DNA from: Bradyrhizobium sp. 149
GTDB taxonomy: Bacteria > Pseudomonadota > Alphaproteobacteria > Rhizobiales > Xanthobacteraceae
Length of the DNA: 64,000 nt
NCBI RefSeq assembly: GCF_023073915.1
Contig: NZ_JADPKK010000022.1
Location: forward strand, 2,071,540 to 2,135,539
Direction: 5' to 3'
Under the pieces are notes generated by a model, which saw nothing but the letters and a program-made list of their open reading frames with translations, made no database searches and had not been told where the DNA came from. Of the stretch, positions 18,301-27,162 are shown in pieces. The translations under genes were made by a program, and so were the position numbers. Every line of letters begins with the position of its first letter. Position 1 is the stretch's first letter.

Positions 18301-20139
18301 TCAAGCCACCGCCCGCGCCGGATACATCGCGTCGATCTCGACGGCATAGCGCTTGTTCACGAAGCCGCGCTTCAGCTTCATGGTCGGCGTCAGCTCCTCG
18401 TCCTCCGGAGTGAGCTGGCGTTCGATCAAATAGAATCTCTTGATGGTCTCGACGCGAGCGAAATTGGTATTGACCCCTTCGATCTCGCGCCAGATCAGGT
18501 CCTGGACCTCCGTCGCGCGGCACAGGCTGGCATAGTTGGTGAACGGGATGTCATGGTCCTGGGCGAATTTCTCGACATTTTCCTGGTCGATCATCACGAG
18601 GCAGGTGAGGTACGGCCGCTTGTCGCCGATCACCACGGCATCCGAGATGTAGGGCGAGAATTTCAGCTGATTCTCGATCTCGGATGGCGTGATGTTCTTG
18701 CCGCCGGAGGTGATGATGATGTCCTTCATCCGGTCGGTGATGCGGACGAAGCCCTCATTGTCGATCGTGCCGACGTCGCCGGTATGCAGCCAACCGCGAT
18801 GGTCGATCGTCTCAGCTGTCCTCTCCGGCTGGTTCAGATAGCCCATGAACAGGAAGTCGCCCTTGATCAGGATTTCCCCCTCGGGCGACAGCGCCACTTC
18901 GCCCCAGGACACCGCCTTGCCGACGGAGCCGAGCTTGATCCGCTCCGCCGGCATCATGGTGGCAACGCCGCAATTCTCGGTCTGGCCGTAGACCTCGTGG
19001 ATATCAATGCCGAGCGCGAGAAACCAGCGGATCAGCTCCGGTGCGATCGGCGCCGCGCCGGTGAAGGCGACGCGGCAGCGGTCGAGCCCGATCATGCGGC
19101 GAATGTTGCGGAAGGCTAGCCGGTAAGCGATGCCGTTGGCGATGCGCAACGACAGCGGCGGGTCCTTCCCTTCGATCCTGCAATCGACCATGCGATAGCC
19201 GATGCCGATGGCACGGCGGTAGACCCATTGCTGGAACGGCGTCGCATCCTTCAGCGCTATTGTGATGGCGGAATAGAATTTTTCCCAGATGCGCGGCACC
19301 GCGAGGAAGATGGTCGGCTGCACCTCGCGCAGATTGTCCGGCACGGTCTCCGGACTCTCCGCAAAATTCATCACCGAGCCGAGCGCGACCGAGATGTAAT
19401 AGCCGCCGATCCGTTCGGCGACGTGGCAGAGCGGCAGGAAGATCAGCCGGTCCTCGTTCTCGCGCCCCGGAATGAAATCGTTGGCGTGCCGCATCTGGTG
19501 CGTGACGCTGCGGTTGGCGTGCATGGCGCCCTTGGGCGGCCCCGTCGTGCCGGATGTATAGACGAGGACCGCGAGATCGCTCGCGCTGCGGCTGCCGATC
19601 ATCTCCTGCCACAGCGCTTCGCGGCCCGCCATGTGGTTGCGCCCAAGCGCGCGGAACTCGTCGAGCGACATCACCATATCGTCGGAGAAGCCGCTGAGGC
19701 CCTCCATGTCGAAGACGATGATCTTTTTCAGAGACGGACAGCGTGCGCGGCAGGCCAGGATCTTGTCGAGCTGCTCCTCGTCCTCGGCGAAGATCACTCC
19801 TGTCCGGGAATCGTTGACGAGATATTCGACCTGGGATGAGGCATCGGTCGGATAGATGCCGGAGGAAACGCCGCCGGCGCACAGAATGCCCATGTCGGCA
19901 TGGACCCACTCCGGCACGGCGTTGGCGATGATGGAAGCGACGTCGCCGGGCCTGAAGCCGATGGCGTGCAGCGCGTAGGCGATCTCCCTCGAGATCGCCA
20001 GCCATTCGCGCCAGCTCGTCGGCTGCCAGATCCCGAACTTCTTCTCGCGTATAGCCGGCCTGTCGCCCCGCGTCTCCGCGGCGCGCAAAAAGCTTTTCGC
20101 GATCGTGTCAGCGACCGTCAGCACCGCCGGTCGGGCCAT
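18301..20139 (-). CDS. AMP-forming acyl-CoA synthetase in the liv operon
   Basis: A protein of 612 residues in the ANL (AMP-binding) superfamily, long-chain fatty-acid-CoA ligase type. It activates a carboxylic acid with ATP to the acyl-adenylate and then the CoA thioester. Motifs: P-loop YTSGTTGPPKGAM at 194-206, YGQTENCG, GWLHTGDVGTIDNEGFVRI and KDIIITSGGKNI. The start MARPAVLTV was preferred over an in-frame extension because GGAGGAG precedes it and family members begin there. It sits between livF and the binding-protein gene on the same strand, so uptake and CoA activation of the same compound are probably coupled. Confidence 0.93.
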   Translation of the reverse strand: MARPAVLTVADTIAKSFLRAAETRGDRPAIREKKFGIWQPTSWREWLAISREIAYALHAIGFRPGDVASIIANAVPEWVHADMGILCAGGVSSGIYPTDASSQVEYLVNDSRTGVIFAEDEEQLDKILACRARCPSLKKIIVFDMEGLSGFSDDMVMSLDEFRALGRNHMAGREALWQEMIGSRSASDLAVLVYTSGTTGPPKGAMHANRSVTHQMRHANDFIPGRENEDRLIFLPLCHVAERIGGYYISVALGSVMNFAESPETVPDNLREVQPTIFLAVPRIWEKFYSAITIALKDATPFQQWVYRRAIGIGYRMVDCRIEGKDPPLSLRIANGIAYRLAFRNIRRMIGLDRCRVAFTGAAPIAPELIRWFLALGIDIHEVYGQTENCGVATMMPAERIKLGSVGKAVSWGEVALSPEGEILIKGDFLFMGYLNQPERTAETIDHRGWLHTGDVGTIDNEGFVRITDRMKDIIITSGGKNITPSEIENQLKFSPYISDAVVIGDKRPYLTCLVMIDQENVEKFAQDHDIPFTNYASLCRATEVQDLIWREIEGVNTNFARVETIKRFYLIERQLTPEDEELTPTMKLKRGFVNKRYAVEIDAMYPARAVA

Positions 20140-20229
20140 GCACGTCTCCTCCCTGTCGCGTTCCCCTCCGTTTGCCTGCCTTGGCGGCGGTCTATATGGG
20201 CGGATGGGCTCTGGCATTTAAGGCTTCCT

Positions 20230-21018
20230 CTAACGCCATGTCTTCTTCTTTTTCCAGCGCCGCTCGCCTCGTGCGCCCGCTTCCTTGGCGCCAAGGTAGA
20301 ATTCCTGGATGTCCTGGGAATGCATCAAGCGGTCGCAGGTGTCGTTCATCACGATGCGGCCGATCTCCAGCACATAGCCGTAATGCGCCGTCTCCAGCGC
20401 CACCTTGGCGTTCTGCTCGACCAGCAGGATCGACATGCCCTGCTCCTCGTTGACCCGGCGGATGATGGTGAAAATCTCCTTCACCAGGATCGGCGACAGC
20501 CCCAGCGAGGGCTCGTCGAGCAGCAACAGCGTCGGGCGGTTCATCAGTGCGCGGCCGATTGCGAGCATCTGCTGCTCGCCGCCGGAGAGCTGTCCGGCCG
20601 GTTGGTTGATGCGCTCCTTCAGCCGCGGGAAATAGCCGTAGACGCGCTCCAGATCTTCCGCAACGCCGTCACGATCCTTGCGCGGATAGGCGCCCATCAT
20701 CAGGTTCTCGCGCACGGAGAGAAATGGAAACACCTCGCGTCCCTCCGGCACGTGGCTGAGGCCGAGCCGCACGATTCTGTCCGCCTCCATGCGCTGGATC
20801 GACTTGCCCATGAACTCAATGGCGCCCTTCTGCGGATCGAGAATGCCCGAGATCGTCTTCAGCACCGTGGTCTTGCCGGCGCCGTTGGCACCCAGCAGCG
20901 TGACGATGCGGCCGCGCGGCACTTCGAGCGAAATGCCGCGGATCGCCATGATCGGCCCGTAATAGCTCTCGACATTGGAGAGTTTCAGGATGATGTCTGG
21001 TGTCACCACGGCATCCAT
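20230..21018 (-). CDS. livF: LivF-like ABC transporter ATP-binding protein
   Basis: A 262-residue ATPase of the branched-chain amino-acid uptake family. Walker A GANGAGKTT, signature LSGGEQQMLAIGRAL, Walker B LLLLDEPSLGLSP and the H-loop-preceding LLVEQN are all present. The start MDAVVTP is chosen because GGGAG precedes it and livG ends 4 nt upstream. The C-terminus is unusually basic (RRWKKKKTW). It works with LivG, LivM and LivH at the inner membrane. Confidence 0.94.
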   Translation of the reverse strand: MDAVVTPDIILKLSNVESYYGPIMAIRGISLEVPRGRIVTLLGANGAGKTTVLKTISGILDPQKGAIEFMGKSIQRMEADRIVRLGLSHVPEGREVFPFLSVRENLMMGAYPRKDRDGVAEDLERVYGYFPRLKERINQPAGQLSGGEQQMLAIGRALMNRPTLLLLDEPSLGLSPILVKEIFTIIRRVNEEQGMSILLVEQNAKVALETAHYGYVLEIGRIVMNDTCDRLMHSQDIQEFYLGAKEAGARGERRWKKKKTWR

Positions 21019-21022
21019 CGTG

Positions 21023-21781
21023 TCAGGCTCCCAGATACGCGGCGACGACATCGGGGTGCTGCTGCACTTCGGCGGGCGAGCCCATCGCCAACACTCGGCC
21101 GTAGTTGAGCGCGATGACGCGGTCGGAGACCCGGTTGACCAGCGACATGTCGTGCTCGACCATGAGCACGGTGACGCCGAGCTCGCTCCTCAGGTCGCGG
21201 ATCCAGAACGACATGTCGCCGGTCTCCTCCACGTTGAGGCCGGAGGACGGCTCGTCGAGCAGGATCAGCTTCGGCTCCGAGCACAGCGCACGCGCCAGCT
21301 CGATCACCTTGCGCACGCCGTAAGGCAGACCCGAGATCAGCTTGTCGCGGTAGGGCTCGAGATCGAGGAATTCGATGACCTGCTCGACCCTGCGGCGATG
21401 AACCTTCTCGCCGGCGCGTACGCTCGGCAGGAACAACAGCTCCTGCCAAAGCTGCGTGGTCGAATGTCGGTGGCGGCCGACCAACAGGTTCGACAGCACA
21501 GACGCATTCTCGAACAGCTCGATGTTCTGGAAAGTGCGGGCGATGCCGAGCCTTGCGATGTCATAGGGCGGCTGCTCCGTGATGTCCTGGTCCTCGAAGA
21601 AGATGCGACCCGAGGTCGGCCGGTAGATCCGCGAAATCAGGTTGAAAATCGAGCTCTTGCCGGCGCCGTTGGGCCCGATGATCGAGAGGATCTCGCCCTT
21701 TTCGACCGCGAACGACACCGCATCGACGGCCTTCAGCCCGCCGAAATGCAGCGACAAACTCTCGGCGCGAAAATAGCTCAT
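21023..21781 (-). CDS. livG: LivG-like ABC transporter ATP-binding protein
   Basis: A 252-residue ATPase. Walker A GPNGAGKSS, the LivG-type ARTFQNIELF segment, a degenerate signature ISGLPYGVRKVIELARAL in place of LSGGQ, Walker B LILLDEPSSGLN, and VEHDM with the H-loop. The ATG at 21781 overlaps the livM stop by 4 nt (ATGA), showing translational coupling. The altered signature (SGLPYG instead of SGGQ) is typical of this LivG subgroup and should not be read as inactivation. Confidence 0.93.
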   Translation of the reverse strand: MSYFRAESLSLHFGGLKAVDAVSFAVEKGEILSIIGPNGAGKSSIFNLISRIYRPTSGRIFFEDQDITEQPPYDIARLGIARTFQNIELFENASVLSNLLVGRHRHSTTQLWQELLFLPSVRAGEKVHRRRVEQVIEFLDLEPYRDKLISGLPYGVRKVIELARALCSEPKLILLDEPSSGLNVEETGDMSFWIRDLRSELGVTVLMVEHDMSLVNRVSDRVIALNYGRVLAMGSPAEVQQHPDVVAAYLGA

Positions 21782-22938
21782 CGGTTCCGCTCCGACTTCA
21801 CGTAGATCTTCTGCCGCTTGAAGGTGGCACGCTTGTAGAGCGGGAACAGCTGGAAGAAGAGCTTTATCTTGAGCCAGCGGCCGTAAAGCCCGAGCGGCTC
21901 GAACAGCACGAACAATACGATGATGATGCCGTAGATCGCGCCTTTCAGGCCGTTGAGCGAGGCAAAGGTCGCGACCTTGGACTGGACATTGGCCGCGGCT
22001 TGCGTGCCCGCTCCGAACGTCGCGGCAATGCCGGCGATGATGCCGGGCATGTCGTCCTTGAGGTAAGTGAGGAAGGGATCGATCATCACGATGAAGATCG
22101 CTCCCAGCACCGCGCCGTGCAGGCTGAAGGCACCGCCGATCAGGATCACGATAATGAACTCGATCGAGAGCTGGAGCGTGAACATCTCCGGCGAGATGAA
22201 GGAGAGCTTGTGCGCGAACAAGACGCCGGCAAAGCCGGTGATCGCCGCGGAGATCGCAAACGATTTGACTTTGTAGAGTGCGACATTGACGCCCATGCTG
22301 CGCGCCGCAGTCTCGCTGTCGCGGATCGCGACGAAGGCGCGCCCGGTCGGCGAACGCAGTAAATTGAGCGTGCCGACGATGGTCAGCACCAGCACGGCGA
22401 GGCAGAGGAAATAGAAAGTCGGGCTGTCGCGCGAGACTGCGACCCCAAACAGCGACACCGCCTTGATCCGCATGCCCTCGTTGCCGTTGGTGACGCTCTC
22501 CCAACGCGCCAGGATCTCCTCGACGATGAAGGCGAAGGAGATGGTGGCGATGACGAGATAGATGCCTTGCAGCCGCAGCGCGGGGAAGCCGACCAGCGCA
22601 CCGATCAGCCCGGTCAGGAGCCCGGCGGCGAGAAAGTAGACCGGGAACGGCACACCATATTTCTGCAGATAGGCCGCCGTATACGCGCCGATCGCGAGAA
22701 ACGCCGCATGCCCGAGCGAGGCCTGCCCGGTGAAGCCTGTCAAGATCAGCAGCGCCACGCCGACGGTCGCATAGATGCAGACGAAGACGAGCTGGCTCAT
22801 CACATAGCTGGAGAGCACATAGGGCGCGATCAGCAGCACGGCCAGCAGAAGACCGTACGAGACGAAATAGCCCGAATGCGGAAACAGCCTGATGTCGTCT
22901 TCATAGTCGGTCTTGAACAGGAAGCGCATGGCGTTCAA
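21778..22938 (-). CDS. livM: LivM-like ABC transporter permease
   Basis: A 386-residue inner-membrane permease with about ten hydrophobic segments. The family motif is GFTGQASLGHAAFLAIGAYTAAYL, and a second diagnostic stretch is SPTGRAFVAIRDSETAARSMGVN. A short cytoplasmic N-terminus and a basic C-terminal tail (about 355-386) flank the membrane region. Its ATG overlaps the livH stop by 4 nt, and its stop overlaps the livG start. It forms the translocation path with LivH. Confidence 0.94.
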   Translation of the reverse strand: MNAMRFLFKTDYEDDIRLFPHSGYFVSYGLLLAVLLIAPYVLSSYVMSQLVFVCIYATVGVALLILTGFTGQASLGHAAFLAIGAYTAAYLQKYGVPFPVYFLAAGLLTGLIGALVGFPALRLQGIYLVIATISFAFIVEEILARWESVTNGNEGMRIKAVSLFGVAVSRDSPTFYFLCLAVLVLTIVGTLNLLRSPTGRAFVAIRDSETAARSMGVNVALYKVKSFAISAAITGFAGVLFAHKLSFISPEMFTLQLSIEFIIVILIGGAFSLHGAVLGAIFIVMIDPFLTYLKDDMPGIIAGIAATFGAGTQAAANVQSKVATFASLNGLKGAIYGIIIVLFVLFEPLGLYGRWLKIKLFFQLFPLYKRATFKRQKIYVKSERNR

Positions 22939-23810
22939 ACCTTCTTGCGGACGTGAAGGCCGAACAGGCCTTCGGGCTTGAGCAAGAGCACGGCGAGCAG
23001 CACGATGTATGGCGCGACGTCCTTCCAGCCCTCGGCCAGATAGAAGCCGGCCATGCTCTCGATGACGCCGATCAGGACGCCGCCAACGACGGCACCGGGG
23101 ATCGAGCCGAAGCCGCCGAGCACGGCGGCCGGAAACGCCTTCAGGCCAAGCACCAGACCGACATTGGAATGGATGAAGGTGATCGGTGCCAGCAGCACGC
23201 CGGCGCAGGTCGCAACCGCCGCGCTGATCGCCCAGACGATCGACACGACGCGCTTGACCGGGATGCCCATGTAATAGGCCGCCAGCATGTTCTCGGAACT
23301 GGCGCGCATCGCGGTGCCGAGCGTGGTCTTGTTGAAGAACAGCCAGAGCAGCGTGCAGAGGATGGCCGTCGCCGCGATCACCGAGAGCTTGTCATCGGCG
23401 AGCACCAGCGAACCAATACGCAGCACGCCCTGGCTGAACGGCGTGTCGATCTTGAAATCGTCGGTGCCCCAAATCATGCCGGAGACCGAGCGCAGGAAAT
23501 AGCCCAGGCCGATGGTGGCCATGATGATGGAGAACTGCGGATAGCCGAGGATCGGCCGCACCACCACGCGCTCGGCCAGCATGCCGAACAGCGCCATCGC
23601 CGCCACCGCGCCGGCAAAGCCGATCCAGTAGTTCAGGCCCATCATGCCGATGAAGGTGAAGGCGAAGAAGCCGCCCAGCATCATCAAATCGCCCTGGGCG
23701 AAATTGACGACCTCGGTGGCCTTGTAGACGAGCACGAAGCCGAGCGCGATCAGGCCGTAGACGCAGCCGAGCGCAACACCGCTGACCAGCTGCTGAACGA
23801 AATCCAGCAT
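22935..23810 (-). CDS. livH: LivH-like ABC transporter permease
   Basis: A 291-residue inner-membrane permease and the first gene of the operon. Motifs: GLIALGFVLVYKATEVVNFAQGDLMMLGGF and AVLGGFGSIPGAVVGGVLIGV, both typical of LivH. The start MLDFVQQLVSG is preferred because CAGGAGGAG lies about 10 nt upstream; an in-frame extension to 23942 is not family-like. The promoter must lie in 23811-24086, shared divergently with the ABC ATPase gene. Confidence 0.94.
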   Translation of the reverse strand: MLDFVQQLVSGVALGCVYGLIALGFVLVYKATEVVNFAQGDLMMLGGFFAFTFIGMMGLNYWIGFAGAVAAMALFGMLAERVVVRPILGYPQFSIIMATIGLGYFLRSVSGMIWGTDDFKIDTPFSQGVLRIGSLVLADDKLSVIAATAILCTLLWLFFNKTTLGTAMRASSENMLAAYYMGIPVKRVVSIVWAISAAVATCAGVLLAPITFIHSNVGLVLGLKAFPAAVLGGFGSIPGAVVGGVLIGVIESMAGFYLAEGWKDVAPYIVLLAVLLLKPEGLFGLHVRKKV

Positions 23811-23957
23811 CGCCGCGAACTCCTCCTGATACAGCCGGTGGTTCTTCTGACCGCCTTGCCGCATCTTGTGTTCAGTCGCTACGCAGTCGTGTCGCTGCGT
23901 TCGCGCCATTCGTCCCGTCGCCAATTCAGCCTGAACCGCCAAGCGCTGTCAACAAAC

Positions 23958-23979
23958 GGTGACTTGTAAGGGTGACTTG
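23958..23979. promoter_or_regulatory. GGTGACTTG direct repeat in the divergent promoter region
   Basis: GGTGACTTG occurs at 23958-23966 and again at 23971-23979 (13-bp period) between livH and the divergent ABC ATPase gene. A possible regulator site; no known consensus was matched. Confidence 0.25.
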
Positions 23980-24086
23980 CCTTTAGTCCAATCCGGATGA
24001 CGGAATTTGCGGCAGCGCGATTCACGGTGCCGAAACATCTTCGGGTCATGGTCGCGAGCGATGCAAAACCGCAAGGTGTGGCCGTC

Positions 24087-24836
24087 ATGAAGCCGAACGA
24101 CTGGGCGCTCGAAGTCCTGGGGTTAACGAAGCGTTTTGACCGTCTGGCGGTCGATCGCCTCGATCTCACCATCCATGCCGGCGAATTCTATGCGCTGGTC
24201 GGCCCTAACGGCGCCGGCAAGACCACCACTTTGCGCATGGTTGCAGGCCTTTTGCGGCCCGATGCCGGCGCGGTCTCGATCTTCGGCACCGATGCGCTCC
24301 AAAACCCCGTCGCCGCCAAGCAGGTGATGGCGTGGGTCTCCGACGAGCCCATGATCTATGACAAGCTCACGCCGCTCGAATATCTCGAATTCGTCGCCGG
24401 CCTGTGGGGTATCACACCATCGGTCTCGGAACCGGTCGCTGCGGGGCTCCTGAACTCGCTCGGGCTCGAGCCGCACCGGCACGAACGCTGCGAGGGCTTT
24501 TCCAAGGGCATGCGCCAGAAGGTCGCTCTCGCCGGCGCACTGGTGCACGATCCCCGCCTCATCATTCTGGACGAACCGCTGACCGGACTGGACGCCGTCT
24601 CCGCCCGCCACGTGAAGGGATTGCTGAGCGATCGCGTCCGCGCCGGCTGCACCGTCATCATGACCACGCATATCCTCGAGGTCGCCGAACGCATGGCCGA
24701 CCGCATCGGCGTGATCGCAGCCGGGCGCCTGGTTGCCGAGGGCACGCTGACCGAGCTGCGCCAGCAGAACGGCCATGCCGACACCAGCCTTGAAGATCTC
24801 TTCATCGCGCTAGTGACGCTTCCGGAAGCCGCATGA
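24087..24836 (+). CDS. ABC transporter ATP-binding protein (ABC-2/exporter type)
   Basis: A 249-residue single ATPase domain. Walker A GPNGAGKTTT, signature FSKGMRQKVALAGAL, Walker B LIILDEPLTGLD and MTTHILE with the H-loop His. The C-terminal extension after the ATPase core is typical of exporter ATPases of the CcmA/EcsA kind. The start MKPNDWALEV is chosen because AAGGTG precedes it and family proteins begin just before LTKRF; the frame is open upstream to 23997. The stop overlaps the next ATG (ATGA), so it pairs with the permease downstream. Substrate unknown. Confidence 0.88.
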   Translation: MKPNDWALEVLGLTKRFDRLAVDRLDLTIHAGEFYALVGPNGAGKTTTLRMVAGLLRPDAGAVSIFGTDALQNPVAAKQVMAWVSDEPMIYDKLTPLEYLEFVAGLWGITPSVSEPVAAGLLNSLGLEPHRHERCEGFSKGMRQKVALAGALVHDPRLIILDEPLTGLDAVSARHVKGLLSDRVRAGCTVIMTTHILEVAERMADRIGVIAAGRLVAEGTLTELRQQNGHADTSLEDLFIALVTLPEAA

Positions 24837-26359
24837 GCTCGGCCACCGCGCTCTCCTGGTTCGCCCGCCACGAACTCCGGCTCGCCTGGCGCGAATGGCT
24901 CGCCATGATGACCGGCGGGCGGCGCAAACGGGCGCGGACGGCAGTCGTCGGCCTGCTGTTCTTCGCAGCGCTGCTGCACGTGCCGGCCTGGGCGGTGATC
25001 GGCCGCTTCGCCGACCTGCAATTGCCGCTCGACAAATCCTCGCTGATCGTGATCTCGGCGACGATTTTTCTCGCCTGGACGTTGATGCTGTCGCAGGCGA
25101 TCGAATCGGTGACGCGGGTATTTTACGCACGCGCCGATCTCGATCTCATCATGTCCTCGCCCGCGACGCTGGCCAATCTGTTCTCAGTGCGCATCGCCGC
25201 AATCGCGCTCACCGTCACGGTGATGGCGCTGTTGTTCTCGACGCCCTTCATCGACGTGCTGGTGTTCGGGGGCGGCGCGCGCTGGCTTGCAGCGTTCGGG
25301 GTCGTCGTCGCCATGGGCCCGTCGGCCGCAGCGATCGCGATCGGCGTCACCATCCTGCTGTTCCGCCTGATCGGCCCGGCGAGGACACGGTTCGTCGCCC
25401 AGATCCTCGCCGCGATCATCGGCGCCGGCTTCGTGATCGCGCTCCAGGTCGCGGCGATCATGTCCTACGGCACGCTGTCGCGCTTCACCATCCTGACCTC
25501 GGGCACCTTGGCCGCCTACGCGCCCGATACCGACAGCATCTGGTGGTGGCCGGCGCGGGCGACGATGGGGGACGCCGAAGCGCTGCTGCTGTTTCTGGCG
25601 CTCGGGCTCGTGCTGCTCGGAAGCGTCATGGCGATCTTCTCGGGCCGCTTTGCAGACACCGCGATCGATGCCGCCGCCTATGCCGCGTCCGGCCGCCGAA
25701 GGGCGATGCAGCGCCCGTTCCGCGGCGGATCGCGGCAGCGGGCGCTGCGGCGCAAGGAATTTTCGCTGCTCTGGCGCGATCCCTGGCTGATCTCGCAGAC
25801 GCTGATGCAGCTGCTCTATCTTGTGCCGCCGGCGCTGCTGCTCTGGCGCAACTTTGCCGACAGCTCCGCGGCGCTGACGCTGATCACGCCGGTCATCGTC
25901 ATGGCCGCGGGACAACTCGCCGGCGGGCTTGCCTGGCTGACGATCTCGGGCGAGGACGCGCCCGATCTGGTTGCGACCGCGCCGCTGACTCCGTCCAGCG
26001 TCACCCGCGCAAAAATCGAGGTGGTGCTGATCGCGATTGCCGTCATCTTCTGCCCGCTGATCGCAGCGCTCGCTTTCGCCTCGCCGCTCCAGGCCGCGGT
26101 CAGCGCAGGTGCGGTCATCGTCAGCGCGGCCTCCGCGACCGCGATCCAGCTCTGGTTCCGAGTGCAGGCCCGGCGCAGCCAATTCCGCCGCCGGCAGACC
26201 TCGTCGCGGCTTGCGACCTTCGCCGAGGCGTTCTCCTCGATCGGCTGGGCTGCCAGCGCCGCGCTGGTGCTCACGCTGCCCATCGTCGGCCTCATCAGCG
26301 GCCTGATCACCGCGGGCCTTGTGGCCGTGACCTGGAAGTTCAGCCCAAGGCGCGAGTAA
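24833..26359 (+). CDS. ABC exporter membrane protein
   Basis: A 508-residue protein with around ten to twelve hydrophobic stretches in two halves, separated by a basic loop (about 280-310: RRRAMQRPFRGGSRQRALRR). It overlaps the preceding ATPase gene by 4 nt, and the two form a two-component ABC transporter. The conserved segment KEFSLLWRDPWLISQTLMQLLYLVPP is seen in related rhizobial permeases. Nothing in the sequence identifies the exported substrate. Confidence 0.82.
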   Translation: MSSATALSWFARHELRLAWREWLAMMTGGRRKRARTAVVGLLFFAALLHVPAWAVIGRFADLQLPLDKSSLIVISATIFLAWTLMLSQAIESVTRVFYARADLDLIMSSPATLANLFSVRIAAIALTVTVMALLFSTPFIDVLVFGGGARWLAAFGVVVAMGPSAAAIAIGVTILLFRLIGPARTRFVAQILAAIIGAGFVIALQVAAIMSYGTLSRFTILTSGTLAAYAPDTDSIWWWPARATMGDAEALLLFLALGLVLLGSVMAIFSGRFADTAIDAAAYAASGRRRAMQRPFRGGSRQRALRRKEFSLLWRDPWLISQTLMQLLYLVPPALLLWRNFADSSAALTLITPVIVMAAGQLAGGLAWLTISGEDAPDLVATAPLTPSSVTRAKIEVVLIAIAVIFCPLIAALAFASPLQAAVSAGAVIVSAASATAIQLWFRVQARRSQFRRRQTSSRLATFAEAFSSIGWAASAALVLTLPIVGLISGLITAGLVAVTWKFSPRRE

Positions 26360-26393
26360 TAGAAGGCGTAAGTGAAGGCTGCCTCCCTTGTAA

Positions 26394-26437
26394 GTAAGGA
26401 TAAATTGCCTTACCTATCAAAGATCTCAAGAATTGAG
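26394..26437. promoter_or_regulatory. Two inverted repeats upstream of the toxin-antitoxin operon
   Basis: GTAAGG-8 nt-CCTTAC (26394-26413) and CTCAA-GAA-TTGAG (26425-26437) lie just before the antitoxin gene, the second abutting its ribosome site (GAGGGA). AbrB/VapB antitoxins normally repress their own operon, so one or both dyads are candidate operators. Confidence 0.4.
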
Positions 26438-26444
26438 GGAACCC

Positions 26445-26699
26445 ATGAGCACGCTCACCGTCACGGCAAAGGGGCAGGTTACGCTGCGGAAAGACCTCCT
26501 GGAGCACCTTGGTGTGCATCCGGGCGACAAGATCTCGATAGAAAAGCTTCCCGGGGGGCGAGTTGAGGTGAAAGCAGTTCGGCCCACCGGAAAGATTTCG
26601 GATGCCTTCGGCTTCCTGAAAGGAAAAACGAACGGTCGATCGCTGTCGGTCGAAGAGATGAACGAGATCATAGCTGACGGCTGGGCCGGCAAGCGATGA
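26445..26699 (+). CDS. vapB: AbrB/MazE-family antitoxin (VapB-like)
   Basis: An 84-residue protein with the swapped-hairpin AbrB fold: VTAKGQVTLRKDLLEHLGVHPGDKISIEKLPGGRVEV at about 5-45 is a textbook AbrB/SpoVT DNA-binding segment. The C-terminal half (LSVEEMNEIIADGWAGKR) should wrap the toxin. GAGGGA lies 6 nt before the ATG. It overlaps the toxin start by 4 nt. Confidence 0.9.
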   Translation: MSTLTVTAKGQVTLRKDLLEHLGVHPGDKISIEKLPGGRVEVKAVRPTGKISDAFGFLKGKTNGRSLSVEEMNEIIADGWAGKR

Positions 26700-27091
26700 A
26701 GATAACACCCGACACCAATGTCCTGGTACGGGTTCTGGTCGGGGATGATGCCGAACAAAGCAAAGCGGCCGCAGCCGTTCTCAAGAAAGCAGACGTAGTA
26801 GCCATCTCGATCTCCGCACTGTGCGAGCTGGCCTGGGTCCTCTCACGAGGCTACAAAACATCTGCTGAGAATATCGCGGCGTCCATCCGGCACTTCATCA
26901 ATGCCTCCAATGTGGTCGTCAACCGGCCTTTAGCGGAGGCTGGGTTGGCACTCCTCGATGCTGGCGGCGATTTTGCCGATGGTGTCATTGCTCATGAGGG
27001 TTATTGGCTCGGCGCCGAGACCTTCGTTTCATTCGATAAAAAGGCCGTGAAGCTAGTAGAGGCAAGCGGCGGAATGGCGCGGCTGCCGTAG
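26696..27091 (+). CDS. vapC: VapC-like PIN-domain toxin
   Basis: A 131-residue PIN-domain ribonuclease, normally held inactive by the antitoxin encoded just upstream. The four acidic metal ligands can be placed: Asp6 (TPDTNVLVR), Glu44 (ALCELAWVL), Asp95 (DFADGVIAHE) and Asp114 (VSFDKKAV). All are intact, so the toxin should be active. The 4-nt overlap with vapB gives coupled translation. The cellular RNA target cannot be read from sequence. Confidence 0.92.
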   Translation: MKITPDTNVLVRVLVGDDAEQSKAAAAVLKKADVVAISISALCELAWVLSRGYKTSAENIAASIRHFINASNVVVNRPLAEAGLALLDAGGDFADGVIAHEGYWLGAETFVSFDKKAVKLVEASGGMARLP

Positions 27092-27162
27092 CGACGCATG
27101 ACGTCGTGCAAATTCGACGATACACTCTTCGGATCGCCGGATGTGCAACGGATGATCGCGTT

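Noticed and set aside
21782..22504. In-frame 5' extension of livG
   Set aside because: It lies wholly inside livM and reads as non-family sequence; the ATG at 21781 in the ATGA overlap is the usual livM-livG junction.
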